NCBI GenBank assembly: GCA_947649285.1
Contig: CANSRB010000006.1
Span: 1 to 47,049 of the forward strand
Source: an uncultured Clostridia bacterium
Lineage (GTDB): Bacteria; Bacillota; Clostridia; Oscillospirales; Ruminococcaceae
DNA length: 47,049 bases
Direction of reading: 5' to 3'
Shown here piece by piece: positions 25,401-32,431 of this stretch; the stretch's first letter is position 1; each line of letters begins with the position of its first letter. The notes under the pieces are model-generated. The model did not search any database, was not told the DNA's origin, and saw only the letters and a program-made list of their open reading frames with translations. A program made the position numbers and the translations under genes.

Positions 25401-27003
25401 AAAAGAAAGCCAAAGCACCGAAAACTGGCGGGGAAGCGAACCGTTGATTCCCGAATCCTCCATCGTCCAAACGGTGGAAACGGAGTTGATTGTCGTAGGC
25501 GGCGGGTTAGCCGGTGTCGCGGCAATCCGCCAGGCAGCTTCCATGGGGACGAAAGTGGTCCTGTTCGAAAAGTGTACGTCACCGCAGGCGCGTTCAGGGG
25601 ATTTTGCTATCCTGGACAGCCAAATTGCGGATTTATGGGGACGGCGGGGGATTGACAAAAATGCGGTCGTCGCCGACCTGATGCGAGATATGGGCTACCG
25701 GGCCGATCAGCGGATTCTGAAAGCCTGGGCCAAAGAGGCCGGCGAAGCGTTTGACTGGTATATCCGTGCCTGCCCGGAATTGCTGGTACTGAAAAACAGC
25801 CGGGAGCCTGTCCCCAAAGGGACAAAGTGCTGGATCCAGCCCCGGCGGTATCCGGAACCGGAATCCTTTGAGCATGAGAAGGAACCTTTCAAATGCTATC
25901 AGACTACCGTATGGGTGCGTCCCACCCATATCCCAGTGTTCAAGGCCAATTATGCGCTTGCCGAGCAGACCGGTAACCTCACCAGCTTTTTCTCCGCCCC
26001 GGCACGGAAGCTGCTCCGGGATGAGAACGGCCGGGTCAACGGCGTAATTGCCGAGCATCCGGAGGGGGGCTATATCCGGGCGCTGGCTTCGAAAGGGGTG
26101 ATCCTTGCGACAGGGGACTATTCCAGCGACGACGCCATGCTGGGGCACTATTGCCCCGGCGCCCTCTGCCTGCCCCGGATGTGGACCAGCTACGACCGGA
26201 ACAAGCAGCCTTCGAATACGGGGGACGGGCACCGCATGGCGATGTGGGCCGGGGCCCATATGCAGGACAGCCCTCATGCGCCGATGGCGCATCATATGGG
26301 AGGGGCGCTGGGAGCTTCCGGTTTCCTGCTGCTGAACCTGGAAGGGGAACGCTTCGTGAACGAGGACTGCCCCGGCCAGCAGATCAATAACCAGATTGTC
26401 CTTCAGCCGGGAAAAACCGCCTGGCAGATTGCGGACGGGAATTGGCGGGATCAGGTGCCCTTCGTGACGCCGAACCATGGCTCCGTCTGCTATGTGATGG
26501 AGGATTCCGAGCTGGAGTCCGGGAAGGTTTACCCGCATTTGGGGACAATCGACAACATCACGACCCCGCGGACTCTGGAAAAGGCAATAGAATCCGGCGA
26601 GATGCTCCGGGCGGATACGATTGAGGAGCTGATCGAAAAAATGGGTTTGCCGGCCGAAACGGCCAAGTCTGAGATCGAACGCTATAACCGGTGCTGCCGG
26701 GAAAAATACGACAGCGATTTTGGGAAACAGTCCAAGCGGCTTTTCCCAGTGGAAAAACCGCCGTTTTACGCCACCCGTTTCACCCCTGCTATCATGATTA
26801 TCTGTATGGGAGGGCTGGACAGCGACCAGTATTGCCGTACCTATGACGATCAAGGCCGGATCATTCCGGGGCTGTATGTGACGGGGAATGTGCAGGGCAA
26901 CCGCTTTTCGGGGGAATATCCGCTGACGGTGCCCGGCATCAGTCATTCGATGGCGCTGACGCTGGGTAGGATTGCCGGCCGCAGCGCCGCAGAGGGAAGA
27001 TAG
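25390..27003 (+). CDS. FAD-dependent oxidoreductase (fumarate-reductase flavoprotein type)
   Basis: A 537-residue flavoprotein of the FAD_binding_2 class. A dinucleotide-binding motif VVGGGLAGVAA lies near 35-45, the VNGVIAEHPEGGYIRALASKGVILATGDYS segment and the C-terminal GLYVTGNVQGNRF and GISHSMALTLGRIAGRSA segments bind FAD. There is no signal peptide, heme motif or covalent-FMN domain, unlike flavocytochrome c. The start is uncertain: ATG 25390 is 11 bases after AAAGGGG, a TTG at 25384 is 5 bases after it. It ends the PTS operon. Enzymes of this type reduce or dehydrogenate small carbon-carbon bonds; why one sits in a PTS operon is not known. Confidence 0.82.
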   Translation: MKTEKESQSTENWRGSEPLIPESSIVQTVETELIVVGGGLAGVAAIRQAASMGTKVVLFEKCTSPQARSGDFAILDSQIADLWGRRGIDKNAVVADLMRDMGYRADQRILKAWAKEAGEAFDWYIRACPELLVLKNSREPVPKGTKCWIQPRRYPEPESFEHEKEPFKCYQTTVWVRPTHIPVFKANYALAEQTGNLTSFFSAPARKLLRDENGRVNGVIAEHPEGGYIRALASKGVILATGDYSSDDAMLGHYCPGALCLPRMWTSYDRNKQPSNTGDGHRMAMWAGAHMQDSPHAPMAHHMGGALGASGFLLLNLEGERFVNEDCPGQQINNQIVLQPGKTAWQIADGNWRDQVPFVTPNHGSVCYVMEDSELESGKVYPHLGTIDNITTPRTLEKAIESGEMLRADTIEELIEKMGLPAETAKSEIERYNRCCREKYDSDFGKQSKRLFPVEKPPFYATRFTPAIMIICMGGLDSDQYCRTYDDQGRIIPGLYVTGNVQGNRFSGEYPLTVPGISHSMALTLGRIAGRSAAEGR

Positions 27004-27027
27004 AGCGATATTTGAGAATAAAACAAA
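26991..27027 (+). repeat. Right copy of the direct repeat flanking the flavoprotein gene
   Basis: AGAGGGAAGA includes the last codons of the flavoprotein gene and its TAG stop follows at 27001-27003; then comes TATTTGAGAAT and an A-rich tail, as at the start of the gene. It looks like a second, dead copy of the gene's translation start region. Confidence 0.6.
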
Positions 27028-27035
27028 AAATAGCT

Positions 27036-27101
27036 GGACAGCCGGTTTTTGTCGGCTGTCCGTATGGAGAAAAGGATGGGGCTTCGGACTCCATCCTTTT
27101 T
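27036..27101. terminator. Tandem terminator hairpins after the PTS operon
   Basis: GGACAGCCG/CGGCTGTCC (27036-27061) is followed by AAAAGGATGG/CCATCCTTTT (27070-27100) ending in TTTTTC. The second is symmetric enough to act on both strands. Confidence 0.75.
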
Positions 27102-27123
27102 CTGTTGGATATTGGGGGCGGTT

Positions 27124-27230
27124 TATACGAATTCTCAATAAAACGGTACCGTCGTTTTATTGAGCCGCAGAATGCGGTCCGGCGGCGCATCACGCCGCCA
27201 TAAAAATCTTTTTATCAAGAAATAGTATTA
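27124..27230. repeat. Family B cloverleaf-like element, short copy 1
   Basis: It starts TATACGAATTCTC and ends AGTATTA, with four inner hairpins: AATAAAACG/CGTTTTATT, CCGCA/TGCGG, GGCGGCG/CGCCGCC and ATAAAAA/TTTTTAT. It is the inverse of the long copies and lacks their GCACCAAGAAAAGTATTGAC-type insert. On the minus strand its end TAATACTATTTC supplies the stop codon of dpaB (27228-27230). Confidence 0.85.
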
Positions 27231-27812
27231 TCCGTGCGGCGAGAGTAGGACCGGCTCGATCTGGATCCCCTGGAGCGCTGCTTCGATGGTTTGCGGGGCC
27301 AAATCGAACTTGGCGACCAGGGAGGTCGGCTTCTGCCGGAAATTATCCTGCGCCAGCGGGACAAAGTAAAAATTGCGGTAGTTGGAGAGGGCGCCGATGT
27401 TTTTCGCACAGCCGCTGAGCGCGTCGTTGGTGGAAACCGCCAGTACCACCGGCAGATGGTTCCGCAGGTGGCTCTTGACCGCCATGGTGACCGGGGTATC
27501 AATAATGGAATAAGCCAGCTTGGCGAGGGTGTTCCCAGTACAGGGGGAAACCAGAAGGATGTCGGTCATATGCTTGGGGCCGATCGGCTCGGCAGCTTCG
27601 ATGCTGCAAATGACTTTTTTCCCGCAGATGGATTCCACTTGTTCAATCAGCTCCCGGGCCTTGCCGAACCGGGTATCCATCCGGGCAGCGTTGAAGGAGA
27701 GGATTGGAAGGATATCATAGTCCATGCCGGCGAGGGTTTCCATCAGGCGGACGTTTTCCGCGTGGGTGCAAAAGGAACCGCAGATCGCAAAGCCCAGTTT
27801 GATTTTATTCAT
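27228..27812 (-). CDS. Dipicolinate synthase subunit B
   Basis: A 194-residue flavoprotein-like subunit of dipicolinate synthase, which makes pyridine-2,6-dicarboxylate in the mother cell for loading into the spore core. The LGFAICGSFCTHAE start, LVSPCTGNTLAKLAYSIIDTPVTMAVKSHLRN and VVLAVSTNDALSG segments are characteristic of SpoVFB. GGAGG lies before the ATG. It overlaps dpaA by eight bases. Its presence shows the organism can form spores of the Bacillus/Clostridia type that use DpaAB instead of the EtfA route. Confidence 0.94.
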   Translation of the reverse strand: MNKIKLGFAICGSFCTHAENVRLMETLAGMDYDILPILSFNAARMDTRFGKARELIEQVESICGKKVICSIEAAEPIGPKHMTDILLVSPCTGNTLAKLAYSIIDTPVTMAVKSHLRNHLPVVLAVSTNDALSGCAKNIGALSNYRNFYFVPLAQDNFRQKPTSLVAKFDLAPQTIEAALQGIQIEPVLLSPHG

Positions 27813-28689
27813 GCGCCTGCCTCCGTTCCGCTTCGATATTTTGGATGGTATCGAAAATAATTTTTCCTGCGGTGATCGGCGCCACCTTTCCGGGGAGGGA
27901 GAGCGCCCAGACCGCTTTCAGCCCCATCCGGTTGGCCGTCGTGAAATCAATCCCGCCGGGTTTGGAGGCGAGGTCGATCAGCAGGCAGCCCGGCTCTACC
28001 CGGGAAAGAAGCTCTTCGTTAAGTACAACGGCGGGGACCGTATTGATAATCAGCTGTGTGCCGGTGATCGCTTCAGCCAGATCGGCTGTATGGGCCGAGC
28101 GGAAGCCGTTGGCCTGGATCCAGGCCAAGTCGGAAAATTTCCGGGCGGAAACCGTAACCTCTGCACCGAGCGCTTTAAGCAGCCGGGCCAATACTTTGGA
28201 GATCCTCCCGTATCCGATCAGCAGGATTTTCATCCCGAAAATGGTGGTGGGGAGCTCTTCCATCGCAATCTGGATGGCCCCTTCTGCAGTAGGCACTGCG
28301 TTCAGGACAGCAAGTTCTTCCCGGTCCAGATAATCACTGTAGGCCAGGCCGCGTTCTTCCAGCTTTTGGATCAGGGCAGGGGGCAGACGACCGCCAAGGA
28401 CGATGGTATCCGGGTTGGCACAGTCGAGCAGGGCATCAATGGCCAGCTTTTTTCCGGAAAAAGGGGTATTCACGAGTGTTTCGTCGCTGAGGACCGGCAT
28501 GGGCAGGATGATATAGTCCACCTTCAGCCCGGTTTGCCAGAGTTCGGAGAGGGTAGTCGGTGTTCCGCCGGCGCCTTCCGCTTTTTCAAGCCCGAGTGTA
28601 TACACACGGTTGGCGCTGGAAAACAGTTTGGACAGATGCGCCTGCCGCAAATCCCCGCCCGCAACCAGGATAGTTTTATTATGAAGCAT
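27805..28689 (-). CDS. Dipicolinate synthase subunit A
   Basis: A 294-residue NAD(P)-binding subunit that reduces or processes the dihydrodipicolinate-derived intermediate to dipicolinate. It has an N-terminal ILVAGGDLRQ motif and a second Rossmann fold with ILLIGYGRISKVLARLLKALGAEVTV (about 150-175), then SKPGGIDF and ALSLPGKVAPITAG near the end, as in SpoVFA. The start Met at 28689 gives the usual length; a longer open frame upstream lacks support. AGAAAGGAAGC lies about 11 bases before it. Confidence 0.94.
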   Translation of the reverse strand: MLHNKTILVAGGDLRQAHLSKLFSSANRVYTLGLEKAEGAGGTPTTLSELWQTGLKVDYIILPMPVLSDETLVNTPFSGKKLAIDALLDCANPDTIVLGGRLPPALIQKLEERGLAYSDYLDREELAVLNAVPTAEGAIQIAMEELPTTIFGMKILLIGYGRISKVLARLLKALGAEVTVSARKFSDLAWIQANGFRSAHTADLAEAITGTQLIINTVPAVVLNEELLSRVEPGCLLIDLASKPGGIDFTTANRMGLKAVWALSLPGKVAPITAGKIIFDTIQNIEAERRQAHE

Positions 28690-28753
28690 GACAGATTCAG
28701 CTTCCTTTCTGATCAAATTTCTGGGTACCGCCCGGTTCGAGCAGGCAGCATTC

Positions 28754-28781
28754 CATCCTATGAAATCAAGGGGATTTGCGT
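28754..28781 (-). promoter_or_regulatory. Candidate sigma-K-like promoter of dpaAB
   Basis: On the minus strand CATAGGATG (28754-28762) is one base off the sigma-K -10 pattern CATAnnnTA, with AC 17 bases upstream (28780-28781). In Bacillus the spoVF operon is transcribed by sigma-K in the mother cell. The motif is short and could occur by chance. Confidence 0.35.
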
Positions 28782-28881
28782 TCCTGGGAGCATATCTCCC
28801 AGGTCTTAAAAGGATCCGGCTTTCAGGAGGAACCGCCCCCGAGCGGCCGGGACGATCCTCCGGCTGAAAAAGGGCGAAAAA

Positions 28882-28909
28882 GCTCCGTGCGGAGGAATCC
28901 GCACGGAGC
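28882..28909 (-). terminator. Terminator of the GH18 gene
   Basis: GCTCCGTGCGGA and TCCGCACGGAGC form a perfect 12-bp stem; read on the minus strand it is followed by CTTTTTCGCCCTTTTTC. It lies directly after the GH18 stop codon. Confidence 0.85.
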
Positions 28910-28916
28910 CGGGGGA

Positions 28917-29945
28917 TTAGGCGTTCAGGTTTTGATAAAGGGTGTCCAGGAGTGTGCGGGTCGTGTCGCACACGTGCTCCCAATAGAAAATGCCGGCATA
29001 GCCTTCACGGTTGATGTATTCGCATTTTGCTTTGAGGGATTCCGGATCGTCGTAGGAAAGGAAGGTGCTTCCATTAAAGAGGTAGGGGGCTTTGGCTTCG
29101 TCGTCCCAGTAGCGGGTATAGCCGTTTTTGTCGATATAATCCGATACCAGGTCGTGATAATTGGGACCGTATCCGCCGCCATTTTTGCAGATCTGGAGCA
29201 GCCCATGGTTGCGGTTCTCGATCCCTTCCCATTTGCGGGAATAGAAGGCAGCGCCCATCAGGAGCTTTTCCTTGGGTGCGCCCGCCGCATGGAACAAGCG
29301 GAGCGCCTGGTCGCAGCTGTTGCGGAAGACATCCCCGGTAGAGGAATAAAGCTGGGTATGGTGGCCTGCCAGCGCATGGAAGCCGCATTTCAGGTCATAG
29401 GTCATCAGGCAGATGTAGTCCAGCACCTTCATCAGTTCCGGGATTTCCACGCTTTCCACATAATAGAGGTCTGCGCCGGCCGCAATGGTGAGCAGGTAGT
29501 GGCTGCCGTCAATGGCGTCGAGCTGGCGGCGGATTTCCTGGCAGAGCAGGGTGAAATTGTGTTTATCCGCCGGGGAGGTGTTGGCGCCGTTGGAGGGGAC
29601 GCAGGGGTATTCCCAGTCCAGGTCGATGCCGTCCAGCTTGTGTGCCTGGACGGTTTCGGCGCAGGAACGGGCGATGGTTTCACGGCCCTCCGGGGTCGCA
29701 CAGTTAAGGGTGAAGGCATCGGGATGATGGGGAACCAGGGAAAGCACGATTTTAATCTCGGGGTTCCAGGCCCGGATCTGGGGAAGCTGTTCCAGGATTG
29801 TCAGGTGATCGACGGAGATCCTGCCATCCAGGTTCAGCCGTCCGAAAGCCAGGTTGATATGGGTCAGTTTTTTGGCGTCTTCCTCGGTGATGCCGGCGGT
29901 ATTTCCCGCGTAGCCCAGGAGATATTTTTTCTGTTTGTTGTCCAT
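28917..29945 (-). CDS. GH18 family glycosidase, cytoplasmic type
   Basis: A 342-residue family 18 hydrolase with a single TIM barrel. The catalytic signature is LDGIDLDWEYP with the acid Glu near 115, and LMTYDLK and FYSRKWEG are other family landmarks. There is no signal peptide, LysM or chitin-binding domain. Family members cleave N-acetylglucosamine linkages in chitin, N-glycans or spore cortex. TAGGAGGTG lies before the ATG, with its own promoter and terminator. It neighbours dpaAB, so a spore role is possible but not shown. Confidence 0.87.
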   Translation of the reverse strand: MDNKQKKYLLGYAGNTAGITEEDAKKLTHINLAFGRLNLDGRISVDHLTILEQLPQIRAWNPEIKIVLSLVPHHPDAFTLNCATPEGRETIARSCAETVQAHKLDGIDLDWEYPCVPSNGANTSPADKHNFTLLCQEIRRQLDAIDGSHYLLTIAAGADLYYVESVEIPELMKVLDYICLMTYDLKCGFHALAGHHTQLYSSTGDVFRNSCDQALRLFHAAGAPKEKLLMGAAFYSRKWEGIENRNHGLLQICKNGGGYGPNYHDLVSDYIDKNGYTRYWDDEAKAPYLFNGSTFLSYDDPESLKAKCEYINREGYAGIFYWEHVCDTTRTLLDTLYQNLNA

Positions 29946-29972
29946 AAGGACACCTCCTAACTTTTTTCCTTC

Positions 29973-30001
29973 ATCATACAGGAATTTTCAGGTAAAATCA
30001 A
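29973..30001 (-). promoter_or_regulatory. Promoter of the GH18 gene
   Basis: On the minus strand TTGATT (29996-30001) and TATGAT (29973-29978) are 17 bases apart, about 28 bases before the start codon. Confidence 0.6.
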
Positions 30002-30143
30002 CTGAAAACCAATTATTCTGCGTTGTAAATATTAAGGTTTTCACAAAATGAAACGGGGGTTTTCCGGCTGATTGGACGGTAAAAAAATAGTTTGGCCGCC
30101 GGCTTGTTTTTTTAGTGAAAAACCTTTACTTTTTGGGTGGGAA

Positions 30144-30152
30144 TGGTATAAT
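30144..30152 (+). promoter_or_regulatory. Extended -10 promoter for the MATE gene
   Basis: TGGTATAAT is a perfect extended -10 (TGn-TATAAT). The start codon is about 280 bases downstream, so the leader would contain the whole family A element copy 3. Confidence 0.5.
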
Positions 30153-30233
30153 ACTGGATATCATGGAACAGAGCCTGCCATCAGGGCAAAGTATCGGTGG
30201 TGTAACGTAGTACAGTTTGTTTCAGAGGACCTT

Positions 30234-30395
30234 AGAACCTGTATTCATAGCCGGAGAACGCCATCTGACCGGGCCTTTTTCTGGCATACTGCGTTCATTT
30301 TTCTTGCCATACGCCAGTATGGCCGCAAAAAATCGCCTTGCCTGCCAGAAAAATCCATCGGCCATCCGGCATCCCTGGTTATGAATACAGGTTCT
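30234..30395. repeat. Family A inverted-repeat element, copy 3 (162 bp)
   Basis: Same 14-base termini and same orientation as copy 2. It lies between the probable promoter and the ribosome binding site of the MATE gene, so it would be transcribed as a long structured leader. No gene ends at its left border. Confidence 0.85.
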
Positions 30396-30433
30396 CAAAG
30401 TCAGAATTCATTCATTGAAAGGACATCATCAAA

Positions 30434-31837
30434 ATGAAACCATTTCATTTTACGCTGGTAAAGCCAGGGTCACGGGCGGACGGCTGGCTGAGCCGGCGGT
30501 TCAACAGCACGCAGTTTTCCTATCAGGAAATTTTCGGGATGTTCGGCCCTCTTTTAATCGACCAGTTTTTTATTTATCTGATCGGGATGCTGACCACTTC
30601 GATGATCAGCTCTTCCAGCCAGGAATCCGTATCAGCCGTCAGCCTGGTAAGCCCGCTGACCTACATGATTATCGCGCTTTCCAGCGCAGTCGCTTCGGGC
30701 GGCACGGTGGTGGTCGCGCAGTATAAAGGGAAGGGGGATCAGGAGAAAATGCGGCGCGCGGCTGGGCAGGCGGTGTTCGCTACCTGTGCGGTATCCTTCA
30801 TCACCAGTGCGCTGCTGCTGGCCGTTTCCGGCCCGGCAATCAACTGGATGTTCGGCGCGGCAGACGCCGTCATCCGTGAAAAAGCAACTTCCTATATCAT
30901 CGGGTTCAGTATTTCCATGATTCCGTTCGCTTTTTATAATGGGGTGTTTGCCGTACTGCGGGGGGTAGGGGATACCAAAACCTGCCTGCGGCTGACGGTC
31001 ATTATCAACCTGATCCACCTTTTTGCGAGTATGCTTTTCCTGAATGTCATGAAGCTGGATATTCTTGGTACGACCCTTTCCTACAATATCGCGCGGCTGA
31101 TCGGCGGAGGCGTGGCGGTTTATCTGCTGGTGGCCCCGCGGGGAAGCCTGACCGTCCCGCTCCGGGAGATTTTCCGGGTGGACTGGAGCTATCAGAAAAG
31201 CATTTTCCAGATTGGGATCCCTTTCGCAGCAGAGCAGCTCTTCTTTAATGGCGGCAGCCTGATTGTGCAGTCCTATATTTCCGGCATGAGCAGCGCGGTG
31301 ATTGCGGCAAATGCCATTACGAACTCGTCGTTCGGGCTGTTTTATTCGGCAGGCCTGTCGGTATCGACGCTGGCGATTACGGTGGTCGGCCAATGTATTG
31401 GCGCGGGGGATGTTCCGCTGGCAAAAAAATACGGCAAGCAGATGGTCTGGCTGGGCAGTATTGCCTGTTTGGTTTCCGTGTTGATTCTGGGCCCAATGAT
31501 GCCGCTGATCCTGAAGCTTTATTCGCCCCATGCGGAAACGCTTCCGATTATTTACCAGCTTATGATTATCGGGGCGATCCCTCTGCCCTTTGTATGGGCG
31601 CTTTCCAACGTAACGCCAAGTATTCTGCGCGCGGCTGGGGACGCGAACTTTACTTCTGTTTCCTCCTTGCTGACGATGTGGGCGGTTCGGGTTGGCCTGG
31701 GTTATCTGGCGGCGGTTCCGCTGGGTTTTGGTATCCAAGGCGTCTGGGCCTGCATGGGGGTTGAATGGATTGTGCGCGCCGTGATCTTTTCCGTCCGGCT
31801 TCATGGGAATAAATGGTACCGGCATAAGGTGGTTTGA
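30434..31837 (+). CDS. MATE family efflux transporter
   Basis: A 467-residue integral membrane protein with about twelve hydrophobic segments in two similar halves. Members export drugs, flavins or other small molecules with Na+ or H+ entering. Typical landmarks are PLLIDQFFIYLIGMLTTSM near the N terminus, VASGGTVVVAQYKGKGD, and the matching VVGQCIGAGD in the second half. GAAAGGA lies about 10 bases before the ATG. It stands alone with its own terminator; the substrate is unknown. Confidence 0.92.
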   Translation: MKPFHFTLVKPGSRADGWLSRRFNSTQFSYQEIFGMFGPLLIDQFFIYLIGMLTTSMISSSSQESVSAVSLVSPLTYMIIALSSAVASGGTVVVAQYKGKGDQEKMRRAAGQAVFATCAVSFITSALLLAVSGPAINWMFGAADAVIREKATSYIIGFSISMIPFAFYNGVFAVLRGVGDTKTCLRLTVIINLIHLFASMLFLNVMKLDILGTTLSYNIARLIGGGVAVYLLVAPRGSLTVPLREIFRVDWSYQKSIFQIGIPFAAEQLFFNGGSLIVQSYISGMSSAVIAANAITNSSFGLFYSAGLSVSTLAITVVGQCIGAGDVPLAKKYGKQMVWLGSIACLVSVLILGPMMPLILKLYSPHAETLPIIYQLMIIGAIPLPFVWALSNVTPSILRAAGDANFTSVSSLLTMWAVRVGLGYLAAVPLGFGIQGVWACMGVEWIVRAVIFSVRLHGNKWYRHKVV

Positions 31838-31877
31838 TCGGCTTAGGATTTGTTTACATAGGCCATGCTGAAAATCG

Positions 31878-31921
31878 GCCGCCGCTTGAAGGATGAAAAT
31901 CTGGAAGGCGGCGGCTTTTTT
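31878..31921 (+). terminator. Terminator of the MATE gene
   Basis: GCCGCCGCTT pairs, with one bulge, with AAGGCGGCGGC and is followed by TTTTTTAT. Confidence 0.8.
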
Positions 31922-32361
31922 ATGGGGGGAAGCGGTTATGTACTCCCCCTTGGATTCCCCCGTGCGCCAACGAATCCCCCTGCCTCCCGGACGAGAACAG
32001 ATCGCTCCTTACGATTTAACACGAGGCAAGCCTAAGAACCGTCGCGCGTACAGGCCAGTCCATCGAAGCACAAGTGGCAATAACAGGCAATACTCCCCTT
32101 AGGATGGAACCATAGGAGGTTTGCATGGTAGCAATTCTGTACTTAGGCCGCCTGGGGTAAAGTGTCCGGGGGTCTGGGGGCGGCCTCCCCCAGCGGTTTT
32201 CTTTTCCCCTCTTTTCTTTGAGCGATCAAAGAAAAGAGGGTGCCAAGCGCGAGGCGGCATGAGCCTCGCATTCGGATCGCGGCCGACCGGGGCGGAACCC
32301 CTTGAACCTTTCAGGATACTGCTTTTTTATGAAACAGGCGTGCTGTACTGCCAAATTAAAC
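31922..32361. other. Intergenic region with dispersed repeat, no gene seen
   Basis: There is no convincing gene. A GGAGG-preceded ATG at 32125 opens an 11-codon frame only (MVAILYLGRLG). A hairpin at 32207-32240 (CCCTCTTTTCTTTGA and its complement) and the following block to about 32340 match the block at 322-456. A GC-rich GGGGGCGGCCTCCCCC stretch precedes it. Confidence 0.5.
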
Positions 32362-32390
32362 TTGCATTCATTCCCTGAAATTGGTATACT
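32362..32390 (+). promoter_or_regulatory. Promoter of the YfhO-type gene
   Basis: TTGCAT (32362-32367) and TATACT (32385-32390) are 17 bases apart, with TG just before the -10, about 42 bases upstream of the start codon. Confidence 0.65.
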
Positions 32391-32431
32391 GGAGGACAGA
32401 AAATCCACTACAAGCGCATGGGAGGCCACTC

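Noticed and set aside
25633..27138. 501-codon minus-strand frame
   Set aside because: Antisense shadow of the FAD-dependent oxidoreductase, low-complexity His/Pro/Gly-rich translation.
28776..29960. 394-codon plus-strand frame
   Set aside because: Antisense to the GH18 gene; the GH18 frame has catalytic motifs, promoter and terminator.
30072..30437. 121-codon plus frame before the MATE gene
   Set aside because: It runs through a family A repeat and a promoter-like sequence, with no ribosome binding site.
30632..31825. 397-codon minus-strand frame
   Set aside because: Antisense to the MATE transporter; translation is not protein-like.
32125..32160. 11-codon frame MVAILYLGRLG after a good AGGAGG
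   Set aside because: It lies in repeat-like DNA, far from the next gene, with no hairpin arrangement that would make it a leader; not annotated as a gene.
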